From the NCBI GenBank assembly GCA_026122225.1, contig JANEZZ010001678.1, positions 1,054,001 to 1,118,000 of the forward strand: a stretch of 64,000 nucleotides of DNA, given 5' to 3'. Shown one piece after another: positions 23,530 through 34,431 of this stretch. Each line of letters opens with the position of its first letter. Position 1 is the stretch's first letter. A model generated the notes under the pieces. The model saw nothing but the letters and a program-made list of their open reading frames with translations. It did no database searches and was not told the DNA's origin. This stretch comes from Heloderma charlesbogerti. Its lineage: Eukaryota > Chordata > Lepidosauria > Squamata > Helodermatidae. The translations under genes were made by a program, and so were the position numbers.

Positions 23530-25947
23530 CTGTTCTCTTGATTCCTTATGTGTGACCTGCTGATCAATATCCCGGGAACCGGAAGACATCCCATGGCTCA
23601 CAGGGATGTTGGGTTCTCCCAGAGATAAAACAGGAATGAGAGGCCTGAGAAATCTGAACTCACTGCTTAAGGATCCACCCGACATGCAAACATCATAGTG
23701 GAAAGCCCTGGAAAGTGACCCACTCTGAGAATTAGGACAGTTCTCCGGGATATCAGGCCTGGCAGGTGGGAAGTAAGGAGGTGCAGGGATAAACGTCTCT
23801 CTGGAACCTTTCTTGTAGATGTTGATAATAACAAAGGACACAATGCAAACCAGGAACACAAACGAGACCGCAGCCAGGCAGATCACCAAATACATGGTCA
23901 AGGTCCCATCTTTGTTGTTTTCTTGCGGACTGACATCCACTGTCTTCATATAAGGATCTGAGAAGCCATCCACCGGAAGTATACTGAGCATTGCAGTGCT
24001 GGACTGTGGAGGGAGCCCATTGTCTCTGACCAGAATAACAAGTCTCTGCTTGCTTGTGTCCCGCTCGCTCAGTGGTCTCCTGGTTTTCACTTCTCCATTC
24101 TGTGCTCCTATGCTGAAAAGGCCAGGGTCTGTGGCCTTCAGCAGTTCATAGGAAAGCCAGGAGTTCTGACCAGAATCTCCATCCACGGCCACCACCTTGG
24201 TGACCAGGTAACCGGCCTCCGCTGACTTGGGAACCAGCTCATTGCAGGGGGACGTGCTGTTCTGAAGGGGATAGAGGAAGAAGGGAGTGTTGTCATTTTC
24301 ATCTATGACAATGACTCGGACAGTAGCTTCTGAGCTCAGTGCAGGAGAACCGCCATCTGCTGCCCTTACTGTAACTTGGAAGTCCTTTATCTGCTCATAA
24401 TCCAGGGATCTGAGTGCATACATATTCCCCGTTTCAGAGCTGACAGAGATGTAAGCAGCCACAAGGCCATCAGCAACCTTCCCAGGCAACAGCGAGTAGG
24501 TCACCTTGGCATTCTGCTCCCTGTCCAGATCAACAGCATGGACTGAGCCAATTAGCAGACCTGGAATGTTGTTTTCTCGAATCTGCATTTCATGTAAAGA
24601 CTTTTCAAATGTTGGAGGGTTGTCATTGACATCTGAAATGTGAACATTGATCATTCTTGAGGTGAGCCTAGGAGAGCCCCGGTCAATGGCTGTGATGGTA
24701 ACATTATATTCGGGGACTTTCTCTCTATCCAGGGGACTTTGGATCACAAGCTGGTAATAGTTGTTCTCAGTGGCTTTGAGCCCAAACGGAAGGTTTATCT
24801 CCATGGAGCAGACAGTTTTGCCATTGTCCCCAGAGTCCCAGTCCGTGACACTGAAGAGGACAACCAGTGTCTCTATGGGAGAATCCTCTGGTAAAGGGCT
24901 GGTAATGGATATGACGGACACCTCTGGGGCATTGTCATTCATGTCTTCAACCTCTACCAGGACGTTGCAGTGCCCAGAAAGACCCCCACCATCTGTTGCT
25001 CTGATATTCATGTCATAACTGCTTCCTTGTTCATAATCGATCTGTCCCAGAACAATGATCTCCCCAGTCCTTTCATTTAAATGAAACAAATTGTATATTT
25101 TTTCAGGCACCCTATGGAACGAGTAGGTGATCTGTGCATTTGAACCCAAATCTAAATCTCTGGCTTCCACTTTGCAGACCAGAGTATCCCGTGGGCTATT
25201 TTCCTTTAACTTTACTATATATTCAGATTCAATAAACTCAGGAGAATTATCATTGATATCCAGAACATTAATGTTTATTTGAACTGTGCCTGTTCTCTGT
25301 GGCATCCCTCCATCAACAGCCGTGAGAGTCAGTCCAAAGTGTGCCTCCTTCTCTCTGTCTAGTGGCTTCTCCAGAACAAGATCCACATATTTGCTTCCGT
25401 CCTTGTTCCTTTGCACATCAAGCCAGAAATGCTCATGAGGACTGAGCGTGTAGTTTTGGATGCTGTTTTCTCCCAGGTCCTCATCTTGGGCAGATTCCAA
25501 GGGGAATCGCGTATTTGTCAGAACGTTCTCAGGAATTTCCAGCACAAATTCAGGTTTAGAGAATTTGGGGGAATTATCATTCACATCTTCTATCTGAATT
25601 TCAGTACTGTAGATATTTAAGGGGTTTTGGAGCACAATTTGATACAGAAGCAAGCAAGGGTCTGTCTCGCCACACAAAGCTTCCCGGTCTATGTTATCAT
25701 TTATCAACAGAGTCCCAGAGCGGGTATCAAGGTGGAAATATTGCTTAGTGGTTTTGGAAACCAGCTGGGCTCTGCGAGCAGAGAGCTCCCCTATTCCCAG
25801 ATTCAAATCCTTCAGCACATTAGCCACCAGAGACCCACTTTTCTTTTCTTCAGGCACAGAATAGTGAATTGAAATACACATTGTTCCAGAAAGACAGAGA
25901 AAAAGCAAAAGATACAGACCTTGTTTGTTCCAGAAGCATCTTTCCAT
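23530..25947 (-). CDS. Clustered protocadherin variable exon B, intact
   Basis: The exon encodes 806 residues of a neuronal-type adhesion protein on the cell surface. These proteins form cis and trans dimers and give neurons a recognition code. A signal peptide (about residues 1-26, LYLLLFLCL core) is followed by YSVPEEKKSGSL and six cadherin repeats. EC1 carries the CX5C loop (CGETDPC, residues about 92-98). Repeats end with calcium-binding IEDVNDN, LDINDN, VEDMNDN, ISDVNDN and IDENDN. The membrane helix is near residues 683-711. The stub has CMSGGSLSSEFRFLRPL. The coding part ends in AACAG with the donor GTGAGA at 23529-23524; frame phase is 0. It should splice to constant exons left of the window. 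Repeats differ clearly from C. Subcluster is uncertain, probably gamma-like. Confidence 0.93.
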
Positions 25948-26133
25948 GGTTCAAAACTCTATCTTCAATTTCTGGCCAAATATGAAGATTTTGACATTCA
26001 CAACGCTGTTTGTTTTTCTCTTCATCAAAGACAAAATCTAGTCATCTTCTTGTTTGAGATACACCTCTGCAAATAGCTTTCTCTGACTTCCTTCAAAAAG
26101 CAAAGTTCTGAGTTCTTACTAATGTGTTTGCCT

Positions 26134-26150
26134 ATACTGCCACTGTGTGG
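26134..26150 (-). promoter_or_regulatory. CTCF-like conserved sequence element of exon B
   Basis: The minus-strand sequence CCACACAGTGGCAGTAT lies about 190 bp upstream of the exon B start codon. It fits the CTCF core and differs from the A/C/E version. It is closer to the start than in the C-type units (about 190 against 265-290 bp). Orientation matches transcription. Confidence 0.62.
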
Positions 26151-26547
26151 CTGAGTAAAGGAACTACCACTTAGGATTGTGTATTTCTCCTGGAATGTCT
26201 GATCACGGAACATTAGATAGAAAAATATTTTTAGGGCCTCCCCTGAAGTTGAACCATTGCAGATTCCACAATCACTGTCATATCTCTCTCCACATTGGGG
26301 CAGTACCTCACCCTTGCACAATGGTAATGTGGTTTCAGAAGAGGATTCAGAAAGGTATAAAAACTCATGTATTTCATAACATAAGACAACCATTTTAAAC
26401 AGTGAAACAGATATCATTGATTCAGTTAGGAATAAACCACAGATAAACTGCACTCCAGCTAGTTGCCAATAGGCTTTTGTTAGATGCTCAAATATTACAC
26501 ATTTTCAATTTAGCACTATATGAAAAGGATGTAAATCAAATTCTCAC

Positions 26548-28971
26548 CTGGTTCATGAGTTTACTTTCCTCTGCATGACTAGGGAGTTCTTGGGAACCAG
26601 CTGAATTCCTTGGATCCACCTGAGTGTTAGGAGGCTCCACAGAAAAAACAGGAAATAGAGGCCTGAGGAACCGGAACTCGCTGCTTAGCGACCCACCAGC
26701 TAAGCACACCTCATAGTTGTAGGCCTGGGAAAGCGATCCAGTACCAGAATCCACACAGTTTTCTTGGGAATTGGGTCCCACAGGAAAAGTAGACGGGGAG
26801 TTATGAGTCCCCAAGAACTTCCTTTGTTTCTGAATCTTGAGTGCAGTAAACACCATTACAGAAAGGAGAAAAACAGATGAGATGGCAGCCAAGCATATGA
26901 TCAAATACGTCGTCAGGCTACGGTCTTCCTCCTCTGCTATGTCATCCTTTGGGACAGTGATCATTTTCATATAAGGGTCGGAGAAGCCGTCCACCAGAAG
27001 AATTCTCAGTGTTGCAGAGGTGGACTGGGGAGGGCGTCCGTTATCTCTGACTGCCACAATAAGGTTCTGTTTGAAGCTGTCTCGGTTATTCACTGGCCTC
27101 GTGGTTCTCACTTCTCCATTCTGGGCCCCCACAGTGAACAGACCAGGATCTGTGGCCCGCAGCAGTTGATAGGAAAGCCAAGAGTTCTGACCAGAATCTC
27201 TGTCTGCGGCCACTACCTTGGTGACCAGGTAGCCAGCGTCGGCCGCCCGGGGAACCAGGTCATTTGACAGGGAGGTGCTGTTCTGAAGAGGGTAGAGGAT
27301 GAAGGGGGCATTGTCATTTTCATCCACTATATGCACGTGGACAACAACCTCTGAGCTCAGTGGAGGGGACCCTTTATCCACAGCCCTCACCATCACATGG
27401 AAATCTTTTATGTCCTCATAATCGACGGATCGAATGGCATACAGGTTCCCCGTTTCAGAGTTGATGGAGACGTAGGAGGATGCGGGACCATCCCCGATCT
27501 TCCCAGGCAAAAGCGAGTAGGTCACTTTAGCATTCTGCTCTGTGTCCAGGTCAACAGCACGGATTGAACCTATCAGCAGGCCTGGAATATTGTTTTCCCG
27601 TAACTGCATTTCATAGAGGGATGTTCCAAACACCGGAGGGTTGTCATTGACATCTGAGATTTGAACATTAATCACTCTCATCGAAGTGAGCCTGGGGGAG
27701 CCTCGGTCAGTAGCTGTGATGGTGACGTTATACTCAGAGACGTCTTCTCTGTCCAGTGGCCGTTGGGTCACAAGCTGGTAATAACTGTTCTCGGTGGCTT
27801 TGAGCCCAAAAGGCAGGTTTGTCTCAGTGGTGCAGGCAGTTCTGCCATTGTCTCCAGTGTCCCAGTCCATGACACTGAAGAGGGCCACCACAGTGTCTGC
27901 AGGAGAGTCTTCTGGCAAGGGACTGGTGATGGAGGTTACCGTCACCTCGGGGACATTGTCGTTCTCATCCTCAACCTCCACAATCACTTTGCAGTAAGCA
28001 GAGAGCCCTCCTCCATCCGTGGCTCTGATGTTCAGCTCATAATTACTGTTTTCTTCATAATCAACATTCCCTGCCAGAGTGAGCTCCCCAGTATGTCTGC
28101 TTATCTTGAATAATCTTAAGACTGCATTTTCCGCCTGGCTGAAGGAATAGGTGATATCCGCAAAGGAACCAACATCTTTGTCACTGGCTTCAACCTTAGT
28201 GACCAGTGTATCCAAAGGGCTGTTTTCCATCAGTTTTACTTTGTACACAGATTTATTAAACTGAGGGGCATTATCATTGTTATCCAGAACATCAATGATT
28301 ATTTGTGCTGTTCCAGTTCTCTTTGGGATACCTCCATCAACAGCTGACAGAATTAGAAAAACATGTGTTTCCTCCTCACGGTCTAATTGTTTCTCCAATA
28401 CTAAACCTGCATATTTACTTCCATCGCTGTGACTTTGCACATCCAGCCTAAAGTGTTTATTAGGACTAAGTGTGTAGTTCTGAACCGTATTTTCACCTTT
28501 GTCTGAATCTTGAGCTCTCTCCAAAGGGAACGAGGTGTTTATGCGAGTCTGTTCAGGTATCTCAAAAATGAATTGGTTTTTAGAGAACTTGGGGGAATTA
28601 TCATTCACATCCTCTATTTGAACTTCAATTCTATATAGCTGCAGTGGGTTTTCCAGCACGATTTCAGAGAGGAGAACACAAGGGTCATTCTGACCACACA
28701 GAGCCTCTCGGTCTATTTTATCCTTTAATAACACATTCCCAGAATGAGGATCCAGCCGGAAATACTGCTTGGAGCTCTTAGAAACCAGCCGAGCTCTCCG
28801 AGCAGACAGCTCTTTTGCATCCACTTTCAAATCTTTTAGCACATTAGCCACCAGAGACCCGCTTTTCTTTTCCTCTGGCACCGAATAGAGGATGGATTCA
28901 CACATTGCTACAAATACACAGAGATAAAGGAGAAAAGACAAAACTTGCCTGCTGTTGTGATGCTTTTCCAT
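26548..28971 (-). CDS. Clustered protocadherin variable exon C, intact
   Basis: The exon encodes 808 residues. The signal peptide spans about residues 1-26, EC1 about 27-130 with CX5C (CGQNDPC, 92-98), and EC2 to about 239. EC3 runs to about 344, EC4 to about 448, EC5 to about 560 and EC6 to about 665. The membrane helix TTYLIICLAAISSVFLLSV begins at 687. The stub ends in MNQ before the donor GTGAGA at 26547-26542, phase 0. Calcium motifs are IEDVNDN, LDNNDN, VEDENDN, ISDVNDN and VDENDN. From about residue 250 to the end it is almost the same as pseudoexons A and E, while EC2 differs. A CTCF-like element sits 290 bp upstream. Exon B lies 601 bp downstream in the same direction, so the space between them also contains promoter B. 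Gamma-like identity is inferred. Confidence 0.94.
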
Positions 28972-29257
28972 TGTCCCGGCCTCAGCTCCAGTCAGATCTG
29001 AAACACAAGGTGGTTCTTTCTAAGGCAGCTGTTGGAGCTGACTATCCACTGTAAGTTTCCAAAGCAAATTGTTCCTTTTTCCCTTATTTTATTTGGCAAT
29101 TTATTTTATTTGGCAATGATAAAATTTAGCCTTTTTCTCCTAAAATTTCTGAAGATTTGCTTGTTGTGAAGATGTGCTCCCTTTCTCCTTGTGATTCCTT
29201 TGTCTAATGGTTACACATGGAGCAATTCATCCCTGATTTTCTGTGCTGTGTTGTGCA

Positions 29258-29274
29258 ATAATACCACCTTGTGG
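29258..29274 (-). promoter_or_regulatory. CTCF-like conserved sequence element of exon C
   Basis: The minus strand reads CCACAAGGTGGTATTAT, which differs from the E version (CCACAAGGTGGTGCTAT) at two bases, near 29261-29262. It is about 290 bp upstream of the exon C start codon and oriented with transcription. Confidence 0.68.
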
Positions 29275-29399
29275 GTGAGCTGTGATATGACTCTCATAAA
29301 CCTCATCAACATACAGAGAAAGAGCTTCTGTAGTAAGAGTTTGCAATGTTTATAATATTTTATAATGTGTAACTATAAAAAATGTCATGTGTGACCTAA

Positions 29400-29600
29400 G
29401 GGCAGGAAGATATAATGTTGAGAAGTGTCCTCCATGTTTTCCTTCTGTTTGTAACATACCAGAATCTGTAGGGCTATGACACAACTCCCCTAAATATTAC
29501 CATGTAGCAATACAGAAAAGTATTCTGTAATAAGAGCTGAAAATCCTTATAATATTATCTAATGTGTAATCCCTTAACCCATATATTTCACCTACTGGAC
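29400..29600 (-). repeat. Partial second copy of the exon C promoter tract
   Basis: The order of motifs at 29450-29575 (TTCTGTTTGTAACATACCAG, GGGCTATGACACAACTCCCC, AATAAGAGCTGAAAATCC, TATAATATTATCTAATGTG) repeats that at 29240-29370. In this copy the CTCF core has decayed beyond recognition. This suggests a local tandem duplication. Confidence 0.5.
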
Positions 29601-31129
29601 ACCTCGGGCTGACTGACAAAATGCCCCATATTCAGTCATTGGGGTTTCAAAATGTTAGGCTACTTTTCCTCAGTTTGGCAATGAAAAATGAAATATACTA
29701 ATAAAACACAACAGTAAAGATCAATAAATGAATACATCTCAGCAGCCATCATAGACCCCAATCCCACTGCTAGAACAGTAAAGGTCTAGACAATAAAACC
29801 ACTTACAGAGCAAACGTATGGTTCCTGGGAGAGCATCCCAGGGACCATAGGGTTGTTGGAGTCTCTCTCCCAAGGCCTTAGTCACTCTTACAGCTTTGAG
29901 AGGGGGACTCTGTGTTCCGATTTCTCCCCACCCCCATGGAAGGAACCATGGCAGCTGCTTCCTGAGGTCCGAAAAACAACCTTGGGCGGCCTCATAGAGA
30001 GGGGGCATTCCAGAGGGGCATTCTTCAAAGAGGGGGCATTCCAGTGGGTGAGGAAGGGAGGGGAGAGGAGAGCACTGAATCTGTTGTATTCTGTGGCTTC
30101 TCTGCCCCTAGCAGCACAACCTCTCTAGCTGGGCTCAGAGGCCTGTCTAGAGGAAAAAATAAAAAAGGAGGACGGAGAGGCAAAAATCACTCCAACACTC
30201 TTTCCACCCTGCTGGCAGCAGCCCAGAAGAACACAAGATACTTGGAAGCCTCCAAGATCAAAGACTTCTGTCTAGTGGGTGGCAATCCCATAGGACTGTG
30301 CCCTAAAAACACTAACATTCTTGAGAAAATAAAAACATACTCATCTTACCTATATAGCACCTTTCACCTGGTCAACAGGTAAATGGCAACACCCCTCCGG
30401 CCCACATCACAGGTTCAAATTAAAGCTAAACACCTAGAGAAATGGCAGGAATGAAGTTGTGAAGATGTAGGAATGAAGGAGCTTTCACAAACCTGAGTTC
30501 TACTCTGTAAATGACTGTGAGGGGAGCTATCCACTTAAGCCAATTAGGAATCTCTCTCTCAATAGACAGGGTTATGAAATTTTAGATTTATTTCTGTAGG
30601 TCTATTGAAGAATCATTGTCCTATAAAATACAATCAGAGAATGGTGGATTCAGGTGATTCCTGATGGCTCTGGGGGAGTTTCTTGTTGCCAAGAGGACTG
30701 GTGGTCCTGTTGAAGCCCAGATCAACTTCTGGGATGGGGAAATTGCCTGAGTGGTTGACATGACCACTCCTAAAGCCCATTCTGACTTGTGAGAGCCTGA
30801 CTGGCCCCACGTTTTTTGGGGAGCTTGGTGCAATCAAATGCAGGGTCAACAACCAGGAGTGGTGGAGGAAGATGCACGATAAATCAGGTTGAACATGGGC
30901 TAGAGCACACCTTAGTGGCTCCCGCATTTTGCTTCTCTCTCATCAATGCAGCTCCACAGTGTTGGTCCATGGAGCTTATCTATGACATCTTGGTCCTCAT
31001 GGAGGTAAGAGGGGAGCCCTGGAAGCCTGTGAGTGCTTTGTAAAAGGCAGAATCACTTGCATCCAGTCTGACAGATTGCAGGTTGATTGTGGAGTCTGTG
31101 GATGTGCCTGAGGCTTCTCCTTCTCCTAT
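29601..31129. other. Gene-free stretch with small local repeats
   Basis: Nothing recognised except a short repeat of AGAGGGGGCATTCCAG (about 29996 and 30032). Confidence 0.5.
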
Positions 31130-32017
31130 TTTGCAGATGACACAAAATTGGGCAGGATAGCTAATACTTTGGAAGACAGAAACAAAATTCAAAGTGATCT
31201 GGATAGACTGAAGCACTGGGCAGAAAACAACAGAATGACATTTAATAGGGACAAATGCCAAGTTCTGCACCTGGGAAAAAGAAACCAAATGCACAGTTAC
31301 CAGATGGGGGATACGTGGCTCAACAACACTACAAGCGAGAAGGATCTTGGAATTGTTGTCGATCACAAGCTGAATATGAGCCAACAATGTGATGTGGCTG
31401 CAAAAAAGGCCAATGCTGTCTTGGGCTGCATTCATAGAAGCATAGCTTCCAAATCCCGGGAAGTACTAGTTCCCCTCTACTCAGCACTGGTTAGGCCTCA
31501 TCTGGAGTACTGTGTCCAGTTCTGGGCACCACATTTTAAGAAAGATGCAGACAAACTGGAGAGGGTTCAGAGGAGGGCAACAAAGACGATGAGGGGGCTG
31601 AAAACAAAGCCCTATGAGGGGAGGCTGAAAGAACTGGGCATGTTTAGCCTGGAGAAGAGAAGACTGAGGGGAGATATGATAGCACTCTTCAAGTACTTGA
31701 AAGGTTGTCCCAGAGAGGAAGGCCAGGATCTCTTCTCGATCATCTCAGAGTGCAGGACACGGAATAATGGGCTCCAGTTACAGGAAGCCAGATTCCGACT
31801 GAACATCAGGAAAAACTTCCTGACTGTTAGAGCAATACGACAATGGAACCAATTAGCTAGGGAGGTGGTGGGCTCTCCCACACTGGAGGCGTTCAAGACG
31901 AGGCTGGACAGCTGTCAGGGATGCTCTGACCTGGATTCCTGCATTGAGCAAGGGGTTGGACTCGATGGCCTTGTAGGCCCCTCCCAACCCTAGTATTCTA
32001 TGATTCTATGATTCTGT
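31130..32017 (+). mobile_element. CR1 LINE, 5'-truncated 3' end
   Basis: The copy begins within the reverse transcriptase at the catalytic box (FADDTKLG) and runs to the CR1 3' end, with repeats of ATTCTATG at 31994-32016. The C-terminal 281 codons remain open except at the very end. The protein segment matches the CR1 at 36648-42376 (for example NNRMTFNRDKCQVLH). 5' truncation is the norm for CR1. Confidence 0.9.
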
Positions 32018-32141
32018 TCATGCATAGTTTTCAGCTTGTTTAGCCTAAGGATGTGGACAAGATTCTTAGACTACTTGCATTTGCAGCCCTTGTGTATAAA
32101 GCAGCTAGAGGAGGAATGGCCAAATGGGTGGAGGAGATTAG

Positions 32142-32422
32142 GGGTAGAATCCAATACTGCCCTTGTGCTGGGGGCCCAGGAATGCTGGCAGCAGCACACG
32201 GGCAGCCCCTACAGCTGGCAGCCCCGTTGTAACGCTTCCAGGGGGAAGCACCACAACGACCAGAAATGCTCATTTCTGGAAGGGGCATGACCATTTCTGC
32301 TCGTTTCGGTGCTTCCCCCCAGAAGCGCTATATTGCGGCTGCCAGTGGTAGGGGCCCTGCCTGTGCCGCTGCTGGTGGGGCTGTCTGCACATGCCTGGGC
32401 CACCTGCACAAGGATTCTACCC
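32142..32422. mobile_element. Foldback element with TAG target duplication
   Basis: The 281-bp unit begins GGGTAGAATCC and ends with its exact complement GGATTCTACCC. The arms keep pairing inwards for about 130 bp with mismatches, for example GGGGGAAGCACC against GGTGCTTCCCCCC. TAG flanks both sides (32139-32141 and 32423-32425). It has no coding capacity. It is probably a palindromic non-autonomous DNA element. Confidence 0.75.
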
Positions 32423-32444
32423 TAGAAATGTTTCTTTTCAGTAA

Positions 32445-32749
32445 AAAGGTAAAAGGTGTCCCCAACCAGTCGTGTCCGACTCTAGGGTGTGGTGCTCATC
32501 TCCATTTCTAAGCCGAAGAGCCAGCGCTGTCCGAAGACGCTTCCGTGGTCATGTGGCCGGCATGACTGAACACCGAGGTGCATGGAACGCTGTTATCTTT
32601 CCTGCCGAGGCGGTACCTATTTATCTACTTGCAATTTCTTGCTTTCAAACTGCTAGGTTGGCAGGAGCTGGGACTGAAGACGGGAGCTCACCCCGTCACG
32701 TGGCACTCGGGTCTCGAACTGCTGTCCTGCCGACCTTCCGGTCTGCTGT
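32445..32749 (-). mobile_element. tRNA-derived SINE with BovB-type tail, reversed copy
   Basis: This is the reverse complement of the SINE at 10051-10383: it starts AAAGGTAAAAGGTGTCCCC and includes AGTCGTGTCCGACTCTAG. The head stops at CAGCAGACCGG, so the 5' end with box A is missing. Confidence 0.85.
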
Positions 32750-32791
32750 TAATGAAAATATTCTGAGCTCCTTAATCATGAGCACTTCTAC

Positions 32792-33199
32792 ATGAGGCTT
32801 TTATCCCACACCCTTACCGAGGCTTCTGCTTCCGGATTCGTTGCGGGATTAAGGCCGGCTTATTTACATGTGCCTTTTTCTGAGGTTTTTTTTTTTCTCT
32901 GCCCTGCTGTATTAATTTTTGTGAACTGCCCAGAGAGCTTCAGCTATTGGGCGGTATAGAAATAAATAAATAAATAAATAAATGTTATAGTACACAACCA
33001 CTGTTGTATAATGGAATTGCACTTTTACATACAGCTTCTATGGTGGGATGAGAAAATAATGCAGACTTCCCTCATTATGAAAAAACCCGCAATAATGGTT
33101 TCAAAGAGCAGGAGATACCCTGGAGGAGGATGACGTCTTCTAAAGGACCCGCAAACTACCGTGAGTGAGCAATCATGAGCGCACAATAAAAGCCTCGTA
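32792..33199. mobile_element. DNA element with short inverted ends
   Basis: ATGAGGCTTTTAT near 32792 pairs with ATAAAAGCCTCGT near 33186-33198 with one mismatch. Inside is a L2-type tail with AAAT repeats (32921-32984), probably a later insertion. No clear target duplication. Confidence 0.5.
32921..32984 (+). repeat. L2-type tail with AAAT microsatellite
   Basis: CTATTGGGCGGTATAGAAA then repeated AAAT; the same tail as at 17049-17099. Confidence 0.6.
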
Positions 33200-33204
33200 T
33201 ACGA

Positions 33205-34085
33205 ATGCCCTACAGCTATTGGCCTGTTTCAAATATTCCCTTTTTGGGCATAGTGGTCAAATGTGTGGTGGTGGCCCAACTCCAAGTATCCTTGGATGAT
33301 ACTGATTATCTGGATCCATTTGTTCTGGCTTCCAGGCTGGTTTTGGAGCTGAGTGCCCTGGACACTCTGGTAGAGAACCTAAACTGGGAAGTTAACCAGA
33401 GGAGACCTATTAGTTTTGTTGGCTGGGGTGGGGTTGGGGGACATGTTTTGTGCTGGTTCCAATCCTACCTAAAAGGTAGGTTCCAGAAAATGGTGCTGGG
33501 GAACTACTGTTTGCCCTTTCAGCCACTGGCCTGTGGGATACCTCAGAGATACCTCTAGCTTGTCCTCCGTGCTATTTAACATCTACATGAAAATACTGGG
33601 GAAGATTGTCTGGAGATTCAGAATATGGTACCATTAATATGCAGCTAACACCCAGCTCTATGTCTCCTTTCCATCAAATTGCGACGGGGTGTGTGTGTTT
33701 GGAGTAGGTGATGGACTGGATGTGAACTAACAAGCAGAGACTTAGTCCAGACAAGATGGAAGCACTTTTGGTCAGCAGTAAGTAACGCCAATCTGGGGTT
33801 GGCTATGCAGCCTGTCTTGGGTGGACTAGCGCTCCCACTGTAGAGCCAGGTTTGCATCTTGGGAGTGCTCCTGGATGCAGCCTTGCTCCTTCTTGGATGT
33901 TCAGGTGGCAGCTGTTGGCAGCTGTTCTGCAGTTCCTCCTGGTCCTCTTAAGACAGTCAGGCTGGCGTCCAAGTGGTGACAGGGGGATTGCCATGACTCC
34001 ACCCAGTTCTGCATAGCACTGCTGGCTGATCATAACTTTGGCTACCCAACTGCCCATTTGCATCAGTAGCCTACAATCCCCCTTT
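33205..34085 (+). mobile_element. L2-like LINE reverse transcriptase fragment
   Basis: Translation shows SYWPVSNIPFLGIVVKCVV (RT motif region), LDDTDYLDPF, CWFQSYLKGRFQKMVLG and ACGIPQR, the order seen in L2-clade reverse transcriptases. The catalytic YADD is not readable; around 33637 the frame is broken. Later pieces (KQRLSPDKMEALLVS near 33730) continue the C-terminal part. A dead copy. Confidence 0.72.
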
Positions 34086-34149
34086 CTCTCCCCCCTCCCC
34101 CAAACCCCATTCAGGCAGGCAGGCAGGCTGGCCTCCAGTCTTTACAGGG

Positions 34150-34425
34150 ATCTTCATGATCATGAGAGTCAGTTTAGGGTGCCATGGTGTGTTGAACTTG
34201 GAATGGGGAGATCCAGGTTCAAATCCTCATGCAGCCGTTACATTCATTGGATAACTCTGCCTCAGTTGCTATCTTTCAGCCTAATCAAGTCCCAAACTCT
34301 GGCATCCACTTGAACCAGAGCATCCAGAAGGTAAAATCCAATCTCTCAAGAACATGGGAGTATTGCCAAATTCTTGTGCACCACCCTGAACCTTGTGGAG
34401 GACAGGATGACTAAAAATGGAATAT
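34150..34425 (+). mobile_element. tRNA-derived SINE, second family
   Basis: A box-B-like GGTTCAAATCC lies at 34216-34226, preceded by TTGAACTTGGAATGGGGAGA. Downstream sequence (GGATAACTCTGCCTCAGTTG, CTATCTTTCAGCCTAATC) matches the usual body of a reptile tRNA SINE with an L2-like tail. Borders are approximate. Confidence 0.55.
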
Positions 34426-34431
34426 AATACC

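Noticed and set aside
27661..28113. Plus-strand frame of 150 codons inside protocadherin exon C (and equals in A and E)
   Set aside because: It is the antisense shadow of a conserved coding exon; it recurs only because the exons are similar.
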